Positions 43,814 to 53,001 of a stretch of 64,000 nt of DNA are shown here, one piece after another. The DNA lies in the NCBI GenBank assembly GCA_026129335.1, contig JAHCIH010000005.1:52745-116744 (forward strand). The letters are read 5' to 3'. Source of the stretch: Anaerolineales bacterium. Lineage in GTDB: Bacteria > Chloroflexota > Anaerolineae > Anaerolineales > UBA11579. Below the pieces are notes generated by a model, which was not told the origin of the DNA, did not search any database, and worked only from the letters and a program-made list of their open reading frames with translations. A program made the translations under genes and the position numbers. Every line of letters begins with the position of its first letter. The stretch's first letter is position 1.

Positions 43814-44389
43814 TCAGACCTCGTCTTCTTTGATCAGATGCTGTAAATTTTTGCGTAACGCCAACACCGCATAGCGCTTGCGCGAGAGCAGCGTATTCAG
43901 GCTCACGCCGCTTTCCGCGGCCATCTCACTGAAAGAGCGCCCCTCCACCTCATGCGCCAGGAACACTTCACGCTGCGCCTCCGGCAGCCCGGCCAGGGCC
44001 TGCTCCAGCTCGGCCAGCAGGGCGCTGCGGGTGTACTGCGCATCCGGCCCCTCGTCGGCCGCGGCCAGCAGGTCTTCGAGCAGCAGCTCTTCCCCATCCA
44101 CGGGTTCCACATCGCTGAAGCGCTCAGGGTCCCTGCGGCGGAAAAGGTCAGTGATGCGGTTGCGCGCCACCTGGAACAGCCAGCCGGTGATGTGTTCGAT
44201 GGGCACCAGCAGGCGGTTGGCTTCGACCAGCTCGTAGAAAACATCCTGCAGAATGTCTTCGGCGTCCAGCACATCCGGCACCCGCGAGCGGATGAAGCTG
44301 CGCAGCCGGGAGCCTTCGCTCTCGACGACATCCGTGATGCGCCGCTTCTGTTCGCTGGACATGGGCAGGTGGGCAACGGCCTCTTTCAT
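43814..44389 (-). CDS. ECF-type RNA polymerase sigma factor
   Basis: Sigma-70 family regulator of 191 residues. Region 2 is SFIRSRVPDVLDAEDILQDVFYELV with the -10-binding helix ITGWLFQVARNRITDLFRRR. Region 4 is LAGLPEAQREVFLAHEVEGRSFSEMAAESGVSLNTLLSRKRYAV. An acidic linker of about 40 residues separates them. AGGAG is very close to the ATG. It is the first gene of a two-gene operon with the membrane protein. Confidence 0.93.
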   Translation of the reverse strand: MKEAVAHLPMSSEQKRRITDVVESEGSRLRSFIRSRVPDVLDAEDILQDVFYELVEANRLLVPIEHITGWLFQVARNRITDLFRRRDPERFSDVEPVDGEELLLEDLLAAADEGPDAQYTRSALLAELEQALAGLPEAQREVFLAHEVEGRSFSEMAAESGVSLNTLLSRKRYAVLALRKNLQHLIKEDEV

Positions 44390-44451
44390 CTCCTATGAAG
44401 ACGAAACCGAGGCCGAAATATTGTATGGCCGCGAGTATAGCACCGCGCTCT

Positions 44452-44473
44452 TCACGTAAACACGTGATAAAAT
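44452..44473 (+). promoter_or_regulatory. Operator and -10 box of the vapBC operon
   Basis: TCACGT-AAAC-ACGTGA (44452-44467) is a perfect inverted repeat next to TAAAAT (44468-44473), which lies 6 bases before the antitoxin ATG. This fits antitoxin autorepression and a leaderless transcript. Confidence 0.65.
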
Positions 44474-44479
44474 CGACTT

Positions 44480-44722
44480 ATGGAGAAACAAAACGTGACC
44501 CTGGCTTTGCCCAAAGAGCTGCTTCAAAAGGCCAAACTGCTAGCCGTCAAACGCAAAACCTCCCTTTCAGCGCTGCTGGCTTCTACCTTGGCCGAAGTGG
44601 TGAACAAGGATGAAGGGTATGACGCCGGCAAGCAGCGATACCTAAAGTGGCTGGAAGAAGGCCGTGATTTAGGCACTAAGGGCGAAATCACCTGGACGCG
44701 CGACGATCTGCATGAGCGCTAA
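44480..44722 (+). CDS. VapB-type antitoxin (ribbon-helix-helix)
   Basis: 80-residue antitoxin. The N-terminal NVTLALPKELLQKAKLLAVKRKTSLSALLASTL fits a ribbon-helix-helix DNA-binding domain, and the C-terminal part (RYLKWLEEGRDLGTKGEITWTRDDLH) would wrap the toxin. It overlaps the PIN toxin gene by 11 bases. A perfect inverted repeat just upstream is a likely binding site for the complex. Base composition is lower in GC than the flanking genes, consistent with acquisition. Confidence 0.85.
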   Translation: MEKQNVTLALPKELLQKAKLLAVKRKTSLSALLASTLAEVVNKDEGYDAGKQRYLKWLEEGRDLGTKGEITWTRDDLHER

Positions 44723-45139
44723 CCCGGCGGTTTCCGCCTTTATCGATACCAATGTGCTCGTATATGGATCGGATGTTGCTGCTGGTCAAAAGCATCGGAT
44801 TGCCAAATTATTGATTTTGGAAACTTGGGCTGCGAAAAGAGCGCATTTAAGCATTCAGGTGCTCCAGGAGTTTTATTACAATGTCACGCGAAAGATACCA
44901 TTGCCGTTGCAGATTACGGAAGCGCAGGAATTGGTGCGTTCCTTTTCTGTCTGGCAGGTACATATTCCTGACACCAACGACGTTCTCGCCGCGATTGACT
45001 TGCAAGCCGAACTAGGCACCTCCTTTTGGGACGCGATGATTTTGCAAAGCGCTTTTGCGCTCGGCTGCGACACCATCTACTCCGAAGACTTTGACCCGGG
45101 TAGAAGTTACCGCGGCATAAAAGTCGTCAACCCATTCGT

Positions 45140-45143
<4 letters not shown>
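44712..45143 (+). CDS. vapC: VapC-type PIN-domain toxin
   Basis: Type II toxin RNase of 143 residues. PIN acidic residues are present: D in FIDTNVLVY, E in LQEFYYNV, D in SFWDAMILQ, and D in DTIYSEDFDPG. The targets of VapC toxins are usually tRNA or rRNA. It overlaps the antitoxin gene by 11 bases upstream and rarA by 4 bases (ATGA) downstream, so a housekeeping gene appears translationally coupled to a toxin. GC content is clearly lower than in rarA. Confidence 0.9.
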
Positions 45144-46558
<1,415 letters not shown>

Positions 46559-46559
46559 C

Positions 46560-47168
46560 ATGCCGCTTTTGTTGCTCATCCGCCACGGCGAGAATGATTA
46601 CGTGAAAACCCAGCGCGCCGCTGGGCGGCTGCCGGGCGTGCACCTCAACGCCCGCGGGGCGGCGCAGGCCGCCGCGCTGGCCTTCGCACTGGCCAAAACT
46701 AAACTAGCCGCGGTGTACAGCAGCCCGCTGGAGCGGGCGATGGAGACCGCTGCGCCGCTGGCCGCCGCCCACGGGCTGCGCGTACAAAAGCGCCGCGACC
46801 TGCAGGAAACCGACCTGGGCGATTGGCAGGGCCGCCTGCTCAAGGACATGCGCCGCGAGAAGTCTTGGAAGATCCTCCAGCAAACGCCCTCGCGCTTCCG
46901 CTTCCCTGGCGGCGAGAGCGTCCCGGAGCAGCAGCTGCGCCTGGTCAACGAAGTCGAGCGCATCTGCGCCGCCCACGGGCCAAAAGAAGCCGTGGTCTGC
47001 GTCAGCCACGCCGACCCCATCAAGCTAGTCATCGCCCACTACCTGGGCCTGCCGCTGGACCAGTACCAGAAGCTGAGCATCGACACCGCCTCGGTGAGCA
47101 CGCTGTTCATCGGCGAAAAGGGCGCCCGTCTGCTGAATTTGAACTGGAAGCCAGTAACTGGTAATTAG
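46560..47168 (+). CDS. Histidine phosphatase (MSMEG_4193-like phosphomutase family)
   Basis: Phosphoglycerate mutase-like phosphatase of 202 residues. The RHG motif (R8-H9-G10) and the second catalytic His in VCVSHADPIK are present, with the acid/base Glu in RRDLQETDLGDWQG. It is followed by DUF3090 and SCO1664-type genes, a set I recall from Actinobacteria where this phosphatase is named after MSMEG_4193. Substrate and role are unknown. The ATG follows the rarA stop by one base. Confidence 0.88.
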   Translation: MPLLLLIRHGENDYVKTQRAAGRLPGVHLNARGAAQAAALAFALAKTKLAAVYSSPLERAMETAAPLAAAHGLRVQKRRDLQETDLGDWQGRLLKDMRREKSWKILQQTPSRFRFPGGESVPEQQLRLVNEVERICAAHGPKEAVVCVSHADPIKLVIAHYLGLPLDQYQKLSIDTASVSTLFIGEKGARLLNLNWKPVTGN

Positions 47169-47202
47169 CTATCAGGCAATCTGCAATACAACCATGCCCT
47201 GA

Positions 47203-47208
47203 TATACT
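47203..47208 (+). promoter_or_regulatory. -10 box upstream of the DUF3090 gene
   Basis: TATACT lies 15 bases before the ATG at 47224, in an AT-rich 55-base gap after the phosphatase gene. No ribosome site is visible between the two, so the leader would be very short. Confidence 0.45.
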
Positions 47209-47223
47209 CGCTTTTGCTAAACA

Positions 47224-47775
47224 ATGGCCAAACCCATCGAACTTCGCCCCGTAGACCACATCACCACCGATGCCATCGGCGCCCCCGGCGAGCGGGTCTT
47301 CTATATCCAGGCCTGGAAAGACGACCGCACGGTCAGCCTGATCTGTGAGAAGACCCAGATCCAAAGCCTGGCGGTGGGCGTGGAGCAGTTCCTCGCCGAG
47401 ATCAACACCAAATACGCCGACCTGGCCGACGCCTCCGCTGATTACGACGAAGACCAGATGCACATCCACCCGCCGGTCGAGCCGCTGTTCCGCGTCGGCC
47501 AGCTGGGCCTGGGCTACGACCCGGAGGGCGACCTGGTCGCCCTGGAGCTGCGCGAGCAGCCGGAGGCTCAAGACCCCGACCAGGGACAAGGCCCTGACCG
47601 TGGGCCAGGCGACCTGGGCCTGGTGCGCTTCTGGTGCAGCCGCCCGCAGATCCGCGCCATGTCCAACTGGGGCATCGAGGTCGCTTCACGCGGCCGCCCG
47701 GTCTGCCCGCAGTGCGGCCAGCCGATGGACCCCGCTGGCCACTTCTGCGCCCGCAAGAACGGGCACAAGCACTGA
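47224..47775 (+). CDS. DUF3090 family protein with C-terminal zinc ribbon
   Basis: 183 residues. The N-terminal domain begins IELRPVDHITTDAIGAPGERVFYIQAW, the family opening. The C-terminus is a zinc ribbon-like CPQCGQPMDPAGHFCARKNGH preceded by LVRFWCSRPQIRAMSNWGIEVASRGRP. A Gln/Asp/Gly-rich segment between them looks unstructured. The function is unknown. In Actinobacteria this family sits beside the same phosphatase and SCO1664-type genes; here the three are on one strand with a lipoprotein gene inserted. Confidence 0.9.
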   Translation: MAKPIELRPVDHITTDAIGAPGERVFYIQAWKDDRTVSLICEKTQIQSLAVGVEQFLAEINTKYADLADASADYDEDQMHIHPPVEPLFRVGQLGLGYDPEGDLVALELREQPEAQDPDQGQGPDRGPGDLGLVRFWCSRPQIRAMSNWGIEVASRGRPVCPQCGQPMDPAGHFCARKNGHKH

Positions 47776-47858
47776 GCCAAGAGCCAGGATAAGCAAACAG
47801 GGGGTCACCGGGAGCGGAAACTGGAGTAATATCATTAGATGAACCTCGTTATCCTGCC

Positions 47859-49175
47859 ATGCGAATAAGCATTCTGTTAGCCCTCGGCCTGCTGCTGGCC
47901 GCCTGTGCTTCCACGCCGGCCAGCCCGCCCACGGCTCCGGAGGGCCAGCCCAGCGCCACAGTCAGCCAGCCCGCAGCCGGCGAGGCCAGCCCCACGACGG
48001 AATCCAGCCCAACAGCTACGCCGCTGCCTTACAGCGGCCCCAACCCGCGCCTCGCCGTAATTAGATGGGTCGAGCAAACGGAAGAGCTTTTTATAGATGT
48101 GATTGAATTGGGCAGTGAAGAGCTTGTAGCCAGCATTCCCGTAGAGGGCACGTGGAGACACGCTCTTTCTCCCGACGGCAGCAAGCTATTCAACTCCCCC
48201 CCAAAGGGACCCGGCATTTTGTTTGACCTGGATAGCGGCGAAAGCCGCACAATAGACCTCTCCGGGATTATCGCCGCGGATGCTGACCTCCTTCACGTGG
48301 CTTGGGCGCCCAGCCAACAATGGCTGAGTTTGGGCGTGCTCAACCCCAACGGCCCTGATTCTTTGTGGCTGTACAATCTGCAAACGGACCAACTTACCTA
48401 TATTGATTCGTTTACGAGCGCATATTCCACTGGTCAAATTGCGTCCGTCATCTGGTCTGCCGGGGATGACAACGTGAGCTATATCCGTGAAGCAGACAGG
48501 CCCCCGCGCATCACCTATGAGACCACCAGCGGCCAGCATACGGTCTGGCCGCTGCCAAACGCTCAAACGATGTCTACTTTGCTTAAACATAGCGACCTGA
48601 ACCCAGACACATACCGGTGTGAGATCTGCATACACCCGCAACTGGGCATGGTGCACGATTACACCTCCCGCCAAGAAAGCCCGGTGCAATATTATTATCA
48701 GCTCTACGATTTCGATAAAGTGGAGTTGCTTGCCTATGTAGCCACTTTTGATACGGAACGGGAAGACTGGCGGGAGTTCAACATAGAGGTGCTGAAGTTG
48801 TTTGCGCTGCAGGACCGCGGAGACTATCTACTTTTTGTAGAAGAGCGCTCCGGTTCATTCACTGATGGTAACCTGCTAAATCGCTATTACGCCGCCTGGA
48901 ACCCCTCGGGTGAAATGCCGTTTACGGTAGTGGAAGGCGAGCGGGCCAACACGCTGCCAGACGTGATACCCATGGCGGTCAGCCCGGATGGGAGCAGCTT
49001 TGTGGGCTTTCGCCTCGCCGGCGAGGATGAATATGGATGGACTTTCAAAGTGGCTAGTGCCTTGGTGGTGGATCTGGCCACAGCAGAAGTGCTCTATGAG
49101 TATCCCCTTCCCGACGCGGCTTACTTTTATTCGCCCTACATACATGGGATCCACCTAGTCTGGCCTGGGGAGTGA
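47859..49175 (+). CDS. Secreted lipoprotein, probable beta-propeller-like
   Basis: 438 residues with lipobox LLAAC and a Pro/Ser/Thr linker. The mature part alternates strand-like segments with recurring SPDGS and DL..GE motifs (HALSPDGSKLF, ILFDLDSGESRTIDLSG, LWLYNLQTDQLTYID, MAVSPDGSSFVGF), the signature of TolB/WD40-like propellers. No enzymatic motif is visible. GC content is lower than in neighbouring genes, so it may be a recent insertion between the DUF3090 and SCO1664-type genes. Confidence 0.75.
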   Translation: MRISILLALGLLLAACASTPASPPTAPEGQPSATVSQPAAGEASPTTESSPTATPLPYSGPNPRLAVIRWVEQTEELFIDVIELGSEELVASIPVEGTWRHALSPDGSKLFNSPPKGPGILFDLDSGESRTIDLSGIIAADADLLHVAWAPSQQWLSLGVLNPNGPDSLWLYNLQTDQLTYIDSFTSAYSTGQIASVIWSAGDDNVSYIREADRPPRITYETTSGQHTVWPLPNAQTMSTLLKHSDLNPDTYRCEICIHPQLGMVHDYTSRQESPVQYYYQLYDFDKVELLAYVATFDTEREDWREFNIEVLKLFALQDRGDYLLFVEERSGSFTDGNLLNRYYAAWNPSGEMPFTVVEGERANTLPDVIPMAVSPDGSSFVGFRLAGEDEYGWTFKVASALVVDLATAEVLYEYPLPDAAYFYSPYIHGIHLVWPGE

Positions 49176-49190
49176 GCAGTAAAAACATTA

Positions 49191-49256
49191 GTCAATGGGT
49201 CAACCCGTGCTTGGTCAACTGGGGCTAACCCGTTGACCAGTCAACCAATTGACCAA
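49191..49256. repeat. Cluster of GTCAAC/GTTGAC inverted repeats
   Basis: Within 66 bases there are several copies of GGTCAAC or its complement, including TTGGTCAA and TTGACCAA as an inverted pair. The start codon of the next gene lies inside this cluster. Confidence 0.65.
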
Positions 49257-49970
49257 GCGACAGCAATCGCCATCCTCCAAAGCGGCGAATTCAACATCAC
49301 CGGCCAGTTCACCTGGGGCAGCAATTACACTTTCCTGGTGGAAGTGGCCCAGCCCTGCGGCGGCCCTCTGGAAGCCGTCTACAAGCCGCAGCGCGGTGAG
49401 CGGCCGCTCTGGGACTTCCCCGAAGACAGTCTGGCGGGCCGCGAAGTGGCCGCCTGGCTGGTCAGCGAGGCGCTGGGTTGGGGTCTGGTGCCGCCCACCG
49501 TTTTCCGCCAGGAGGGGCCGCTAGGCCCCGGCTCGCTGCAGCTGCGCATCGAACACGACCCGGAGCAGCACTACTTCACCTTCGACGCGGCGACCCGCGA
49601 GCGCCTGCGCCCCGCAGCGGCCTTCGATGTGCTGATCAACAATGCCGACCGCAAGGGCGGCCACATCCTGCTCGACCCCGCCGGCGAACTGTGGCTGATC
49701 GACCACGGCATCAGCTTCCACGCCGAGCCCAAACTGCGCACCGTCATCTGGGACTTCGCCGCCGAGCCGCTGCCCGCCGAAGTGGCCGCGGGCCTGCAGC
49801 GACTGGCCGCGCCGCTGGCCCCCGGCGGCAAACTGCGCGCCGCGCTGGCCGCCTACCTCAGCGAAGAGGAACTCGCCGCTCTGGAGGCCCGCTGCGCCGC
49901 CCTGTTGGCCGAGGGGCGCTACCCCGCCCAGCCGGACGACCGGCACAGCGTGCCCTGGCCGCCCGTCTGA
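49233..49970 (+). CDS. SCO1664 family protein (kinase-like fold)
   Basis: 245 residues. The protein resembles phosphatidylinositol-kinase-like folds: a Gly-rich loop TWGSNYTF (27-34), a candidate ATP-binding Lys (K51 in VYKPQRGERPLWDFP), a catalytic-loop-like NNADRKGGHILLD (D139) and a metal-binding-like D157 in LWLIDHG. In Actinobacteria this family is encoded with DUF3090 and the MSMEG_4193-type phosphatase. Activity is unproven. TTG at 49233 is the most upstream plausible start; it lies in a repeat cluster and has no clear ribosome site, so the true start could be slightly later. Confidence 0.82.
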   Translation: MTSQPIDQATAIAILQSGEFNITGQFTWGSNYTFLVEVAQPCGGPLEAVYKPQRGERPLWDFPEDSLAGREVAAWLVSEALGWGLVPPTVFRQEGPLGPGSLQLRIEHDPEQHYFTFDAATRERLRPAAAFDVLINNADRKGGHILLDPAGELWLIDHGISFHAEPKLRTVIWDFAAEPLPAEVAAGLQRLAAPLAPGGKLRAALAAYLSEEELAALEARCAALLAEGRYPAQPDDRHSVPWPPV

Positions 49971-50146
49971 GCGGGTGGTTGACGGCCACGCGGGATTTGC
50001 CGGTCCGAGGTTGATTAGCCGCTATACTGACCTCGTTCAGGGTGCTAAGTCTGTCAAGGTAGGCACCCCCGCGTCATGATAATAATTAATACTTTTGCGC
50101 AGACGAGTACAATTCCCCGGATGAACAATCCCGAGACAACCGACGC
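49971..50146 (+). promoter_or_regulatory. Intergenic region upstream of the flippase-like gene
   Basis: 176 bases without a gene. Possible -10 boxes are TATACT near 50023-50028 and TACAAT at 50108-50113, the latter 33 bases before the next ATG. A short hairpin can form between GGTGC and GGCACC around 50041-50066. No known riboswitch pattern is recognised. Confidence 0.35.
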
Positions 50147-51151
50147 ATGAAAAAATGGCAGTTCTGGCTCGGCATCGCCATCAGCGCCTTCTTCCTCTGG
50201 CTGGTGCTGCGCGATCTGGACTTCAGCGCCTTTTGGACGCAGGTGCAGACCGCCAACTACTGGTGGCTGCTGCCCGGCGTCGGCGTCTACCTGCTGGCCG
50301 TGTGGGCGCGCGCCTGGCGCTGGCATTACCTGCTGCGCCCGCTGAAGGCCGTGCCCACCGCGGCCATGTTCCCCATCGTAGCCATCGGCTACATGGGCAA
50401 CAACATCTACCCGGCGCGGGCCGGCGAAGTGCTGCGCGCCGTGGTGCTCAAGCGCCGCGAGGGCGTGCCCGTCTCCGCCTCGCTGGCCACCGTCATCGTC
50501 GAGCGCATCTTCGACGGCGTGGTCATGCTCGCCTTCATCTTCGTCAACCTCGGCGAGCTGGCCCGGCTGGGCGCCGCCGGCAGCCTGCTGGGCGGCCTCA
50601 ACATCCAGCAAATCGCCTTTTGGGGCAGCCTGGTCTTTTTCGGCGCGCTGCTCGCCTTACTGCTGGCCGCCATGTTCCCTGCCGCCAGCCAGCGGCTGCT
50701 GGCCTGGGCCGCGGGGTTGGCCCCGCAGCGCTTCCGCGCCCAACTGCTCGGCGTCGGCGAGCGCTTCCTGGGCGGCCTGGCTTCGCTGCGCTCGCCGCTG
50801 GAGATCCTGATGGTCTTCCTGACCTCGGTAGTCATCTGGCTGCTGGAAACCGGCAAATACTGGTTCGTGATGCACGCCTTCAACTTTGAGGTCAGCTTCT
50901 TCGCGCTGATGCTGATGAACGGCGTGGTCAACCTGGCCACCACCATCCCCTCGGCCCCCGGCTACATCGGCACCTTCCACGCGCCGGGCATCGCCGTGCT
51001 CGAAGCCTATGGCGTGCCGGCGGCGGTGGCCAGCAGCTACACTTTCGTGCTGCACATCGCCCTTTGGCTGCCCATCACCGCCCTGGGCGCCTACTACCTG
51101 GCCCGCGAGGGCATCCGCTGGGGCGAAGTGCCCGCCGAGGAGCCGGCATGA
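50147..51151 (+). CDS. Lysylphosphatidylglycerol synthase TM region/UPF0104-type flippase-like protein
   Basis: 334 residues with about eight membrane helices. Typical motifs are RAWRWHYLLRPL, then MGNNIYPARAGEVLRAVVLKRREGVP, and IPSAPGYIGTFHAPGIAVLEAYG, all characteristic of the AglD2/YbhN/MprF-N family. Members handle lipid-linked molecules such as aminoacylated lipids or polyprenyl glycans. No aminoacyl-transfer domain is attached. It overlaps the FAD oxidoreductase gene by 4 bases (ATGA). Confidence 0.88.
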   Translation: MKKWQFWLGIAISAFFLWLVLRDLDFSAFWTQVQTANYWWLLPGVGVYLLAVWARAWRWHYLLRPLKAVPTAAMFPIVAIGYMGNNIYPARAGEVLRAVVLKRREGVPVSASLATVIVERIFDGVVMLAFIFVNLGELARLGAAGSLLGGLNIQQIAFWGSLVFFGALLALLLAAMFPAASQRLLAWAAGLAPQRFRAQLLGVGERFLGGLASLRSPLEILMVFLTSVVIWLLETGKYWFVMHAFNFEVSFFALMLMNGVVNLATTIPSAPGYIGTFHAPGIAVLEAYGVPAAVASSYTFVLHIALWLPITALGAYYLAREGIRWGEVPAEEPA

Positions 51152-52446
51152 AGATCGCCATCATCGGGGCCGGCTTCGGCGGCATGGCCGCAGCCTACGA
51201 CCTGCGCCGCGCCGGGCATGAGGTGACCGTCTACGAAGCCGCCGCAGAGGTCGGCGGGTTGGCGGCGGGCTTCAAGCAGCCGCACTGGGACTGGTCGGTG
51301 GAGAAGTTCTATCACCACTGGTTCGCCTCGGACAAACACATGCTGGGACTGATCGAGGAGCTGGGCTGGAGCGACCAGATGCTCTTCCCGCGCCCCTACA
51401 CAGTCATGTATCACGATGGCCGCTTTTATCCCTTCGACTCGATCCTCGCCGCCCTGCTCTACCCCGGCCTGGGCTGGGGACTGGACAAGATCCGCTTCGG
51501 ACTGGTCGGCCTCTACCTGCGGCTGAGCAGCAACTGGCAGCCGTTGGAGCGCAGCACGGTGGACGCCTGGATGCGCAAGTGGGCCGGGAACCGTGTCTAC
51601 GAGCGCATGTGGCTACCCCTGGTGCAGGGCAAGTTCGGCCCCTACGCCAAGGACGTGAACATGGCCTGGCTGTGGGCCAGGCTACACGCCCGCACCACCC
51701 GGTTGGGCACCTTTCAGGGCGGCTTCCAGGGCTTTGCCGACCGCTTCGCCGACCGCCTGGCCGAGATGGGCGTGCGCTTCGAGATGAACGCCCGCGTCGA
51801 GCGCATCGCCGCCGCGGCAGGCGGTGGGCTGACCCTGACCGTGAACGGCGCGCAGCACGCCTTCGACCAGGCGCTTGCCACCACCTCGCCGGGGCTGCTG
51901 GCCAAGCTGGCCCCCGAGCTGCCGGATGACTATTTGCGCGGCCTGCTCGACCTGCAAAGCATGGGCGCGGTGGTGATGACCCTGGCGTTGGACCGCCAGC
52001 TATCGAACGAAGGCTACTACTGGTACAACATCCCCAAGAGCGCCGGTTTCCCCTTCCTGGCCCTGGTGGAGCACACCAACTTCGTGCCCGTCGAGCACTT
52101 CGGCGGGGACCACATCCTCTACTGCGGCGATTATTTGGAAATCGGCCACGAATATTTTGCTCTCAGCGATGAAGAACTGCTGCAGCGCTTCATTCCCGGC
52201 ATCCAGCGGGTCAACCCCGACTTCAACCGCGAGTGGGTCAAAGACATCTGGGTGCACAAGACCAACTACGCCCAACCGGTGCCGCTGGTGAACCATTCGG
52301 CCAACATCCCCGACATCCGCACGCCGCTGCCCGGGCTGTATTTCGCGAGCATGTCGCAGGTCTACCCCTGGGACCGCGGCACCAACTTCGCCGTGGAAAT
52401 CGGCCGCAAAGCAGCGGGAATGATGAGGGCCGCTGCGCAGCGGTAG
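51148..52446 (+). CDS. FAD-dependent oxidoreductase (protoporphyrinogen oxidase/amine oxidase-like)
   Basis: 432 residues. The FAD-binding Rossmann motif is IAIIGAGFGGMAAAYDLRRAGHEVTVYEA at the N-terminus. The C-terminal FAD motif is LPGLYFASMSQVYPWDRGTNFAVEIGRKAA. The middle resembles NAD(P)-binding amine oxidase-like enzymes often found in lipid or glycan gene clusters of Chloroflexota. The substrate is unknown; a heme pathway role is unlikely without other heme genes nearby. Coupling with the flippase-like gene suggests a lipid-linked substrate. Confidence 0.85.
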   Translation: MKIAIIGAGFGGMAAAYDLRRAGHEVTVYEAAAEVGGLAAGFKQPHWDWSVEKFYHHWFASDKHMLGLIEELGWSDQMLFPRPYTVMYHDGRFYPFDSILAALLYPGLGWGLDKIRFGLVGLYLRLSSNWQPLERSTVDAWMRKWAGNRVYERMWLPLVQGKFGPYAKDVNMAWLWARLHARTTRLGTFQGGFQGFADRFADRLAEMGVRFEMNARVERIAAAAGGGLTLTVNGAQHAFDQALATTSPGLLAKLAPELPDDYLRGLLDLQSMGAVVMTLALDRQLSNEGYYWYNIPKSAGFPFLALVEHTNFVPVEHFGGDHILYCGDYLEIGHEYFALSDEELLQRFIPGIQRVNPDFNREWVKDIWVHKTNYAQPVPLVNHSANIPDIRTPLPGLYFASMSQVYPWDRGTNFAVEIGRKAAGMMRAAAQR

Positions 52447-52465
52447 GGGCGGCTTGCAAGCCCGC
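52443..52465. repeat. REP-like palindromic element at a stop codon
   Basis: GTAGGGGC is followed by the 12-base palindrome GGCTTGCAAGCC and CGC. It shares its GTAGGGGCG head with the perfect palindrome at 52688-52715, and overlaps the stop codon of the FAD oxidoreductase gene. It borders a degraded REP-associated transposase gene. Confidence 0.6.
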
Positions 52466-52467
52466 GC

Positions 52468-52980
52468 TCAGTCGCAATATTCATCCTGCTCCCAATTCAA
52501 CGGATTGGCTTCGATGTATTCAGCAACCGCATGCAATTCACGTTCATTGCGGATGACGCGTTGATAATAATTGCGCTGCCAGAAACGCACGCCGGGGGAA
52601 TTTTGCAATTGGTTGATCAAGACAGCCGTATGGGTTTTATAGGCGCCGATCAATCCACCAAGCGGTTTCTTGCGAACAGGTGCCCGCGTAGGGGCGTGTT
52701 GCAACACGCCCCTACCATCAGTAAGGTCTAGTGCAATGATGGCATGCACATGGTTCGGCATGACGCAGAACACAGGGACGCTAGCGATGGGGAACTTTTA
52801 CCTCAAGCCATCGCCAGGCATCAAATGCAATCCGTCCCAGCGGATTCAAGCGCACCACCCCATCCGCCACCTCACCCAGCTTGTATTCCTTCTCATATAC
52901 ACAAATCGTCACAAGTACGCGCCGGGATGACTATAGTCGTAGTGTGGCAGCCTGATGGAACGGCGGTTTGGTCTATGCAT
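52468..52980 (-). pseudogene. REP-associated tyrosine transposase (IS200-like), frameshifted
   Basis: HUH-type single-strand transposase of the RAYT/Y1 family, broken by two frameshifts. Frame one starts at ATG 52980 (RPNRRSIRLPHYDYSHPGAYL) and meets a stop near 52912; the expected F-V-T-I continues in another frame (VTICVYEKEYKLGEV and then GRIAFDAWRWLEVKVPHR), which meets TAG at 52783-52781. The third part holds VMPNHVHAI (HUH) and GAYK with the candidate catalytic Tyr, through FWQRNYYQRVIRNERELHAVAEYIEANP. Each shift looks like a small indel. Fragment three is open from GTG 52773. Confidence 0.85.
52688..52715. repeat. Perfect REP-like palindrome inside the transposase gene
   Basis: GTAGGGGCGTGTTG (52688-52701) is followed directly by its exact reverse complement (52702-52715). 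In the protein frame it encodes part of GRGVLQHAPTRAP, a variable region of these transposases. It shares its GTAGGGGCG head with the element at 52443-52465. Confidence 0.8.
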
Positions 52981-53001
52981 AAATGCCCCCGGTCCCCGCA
53001 A

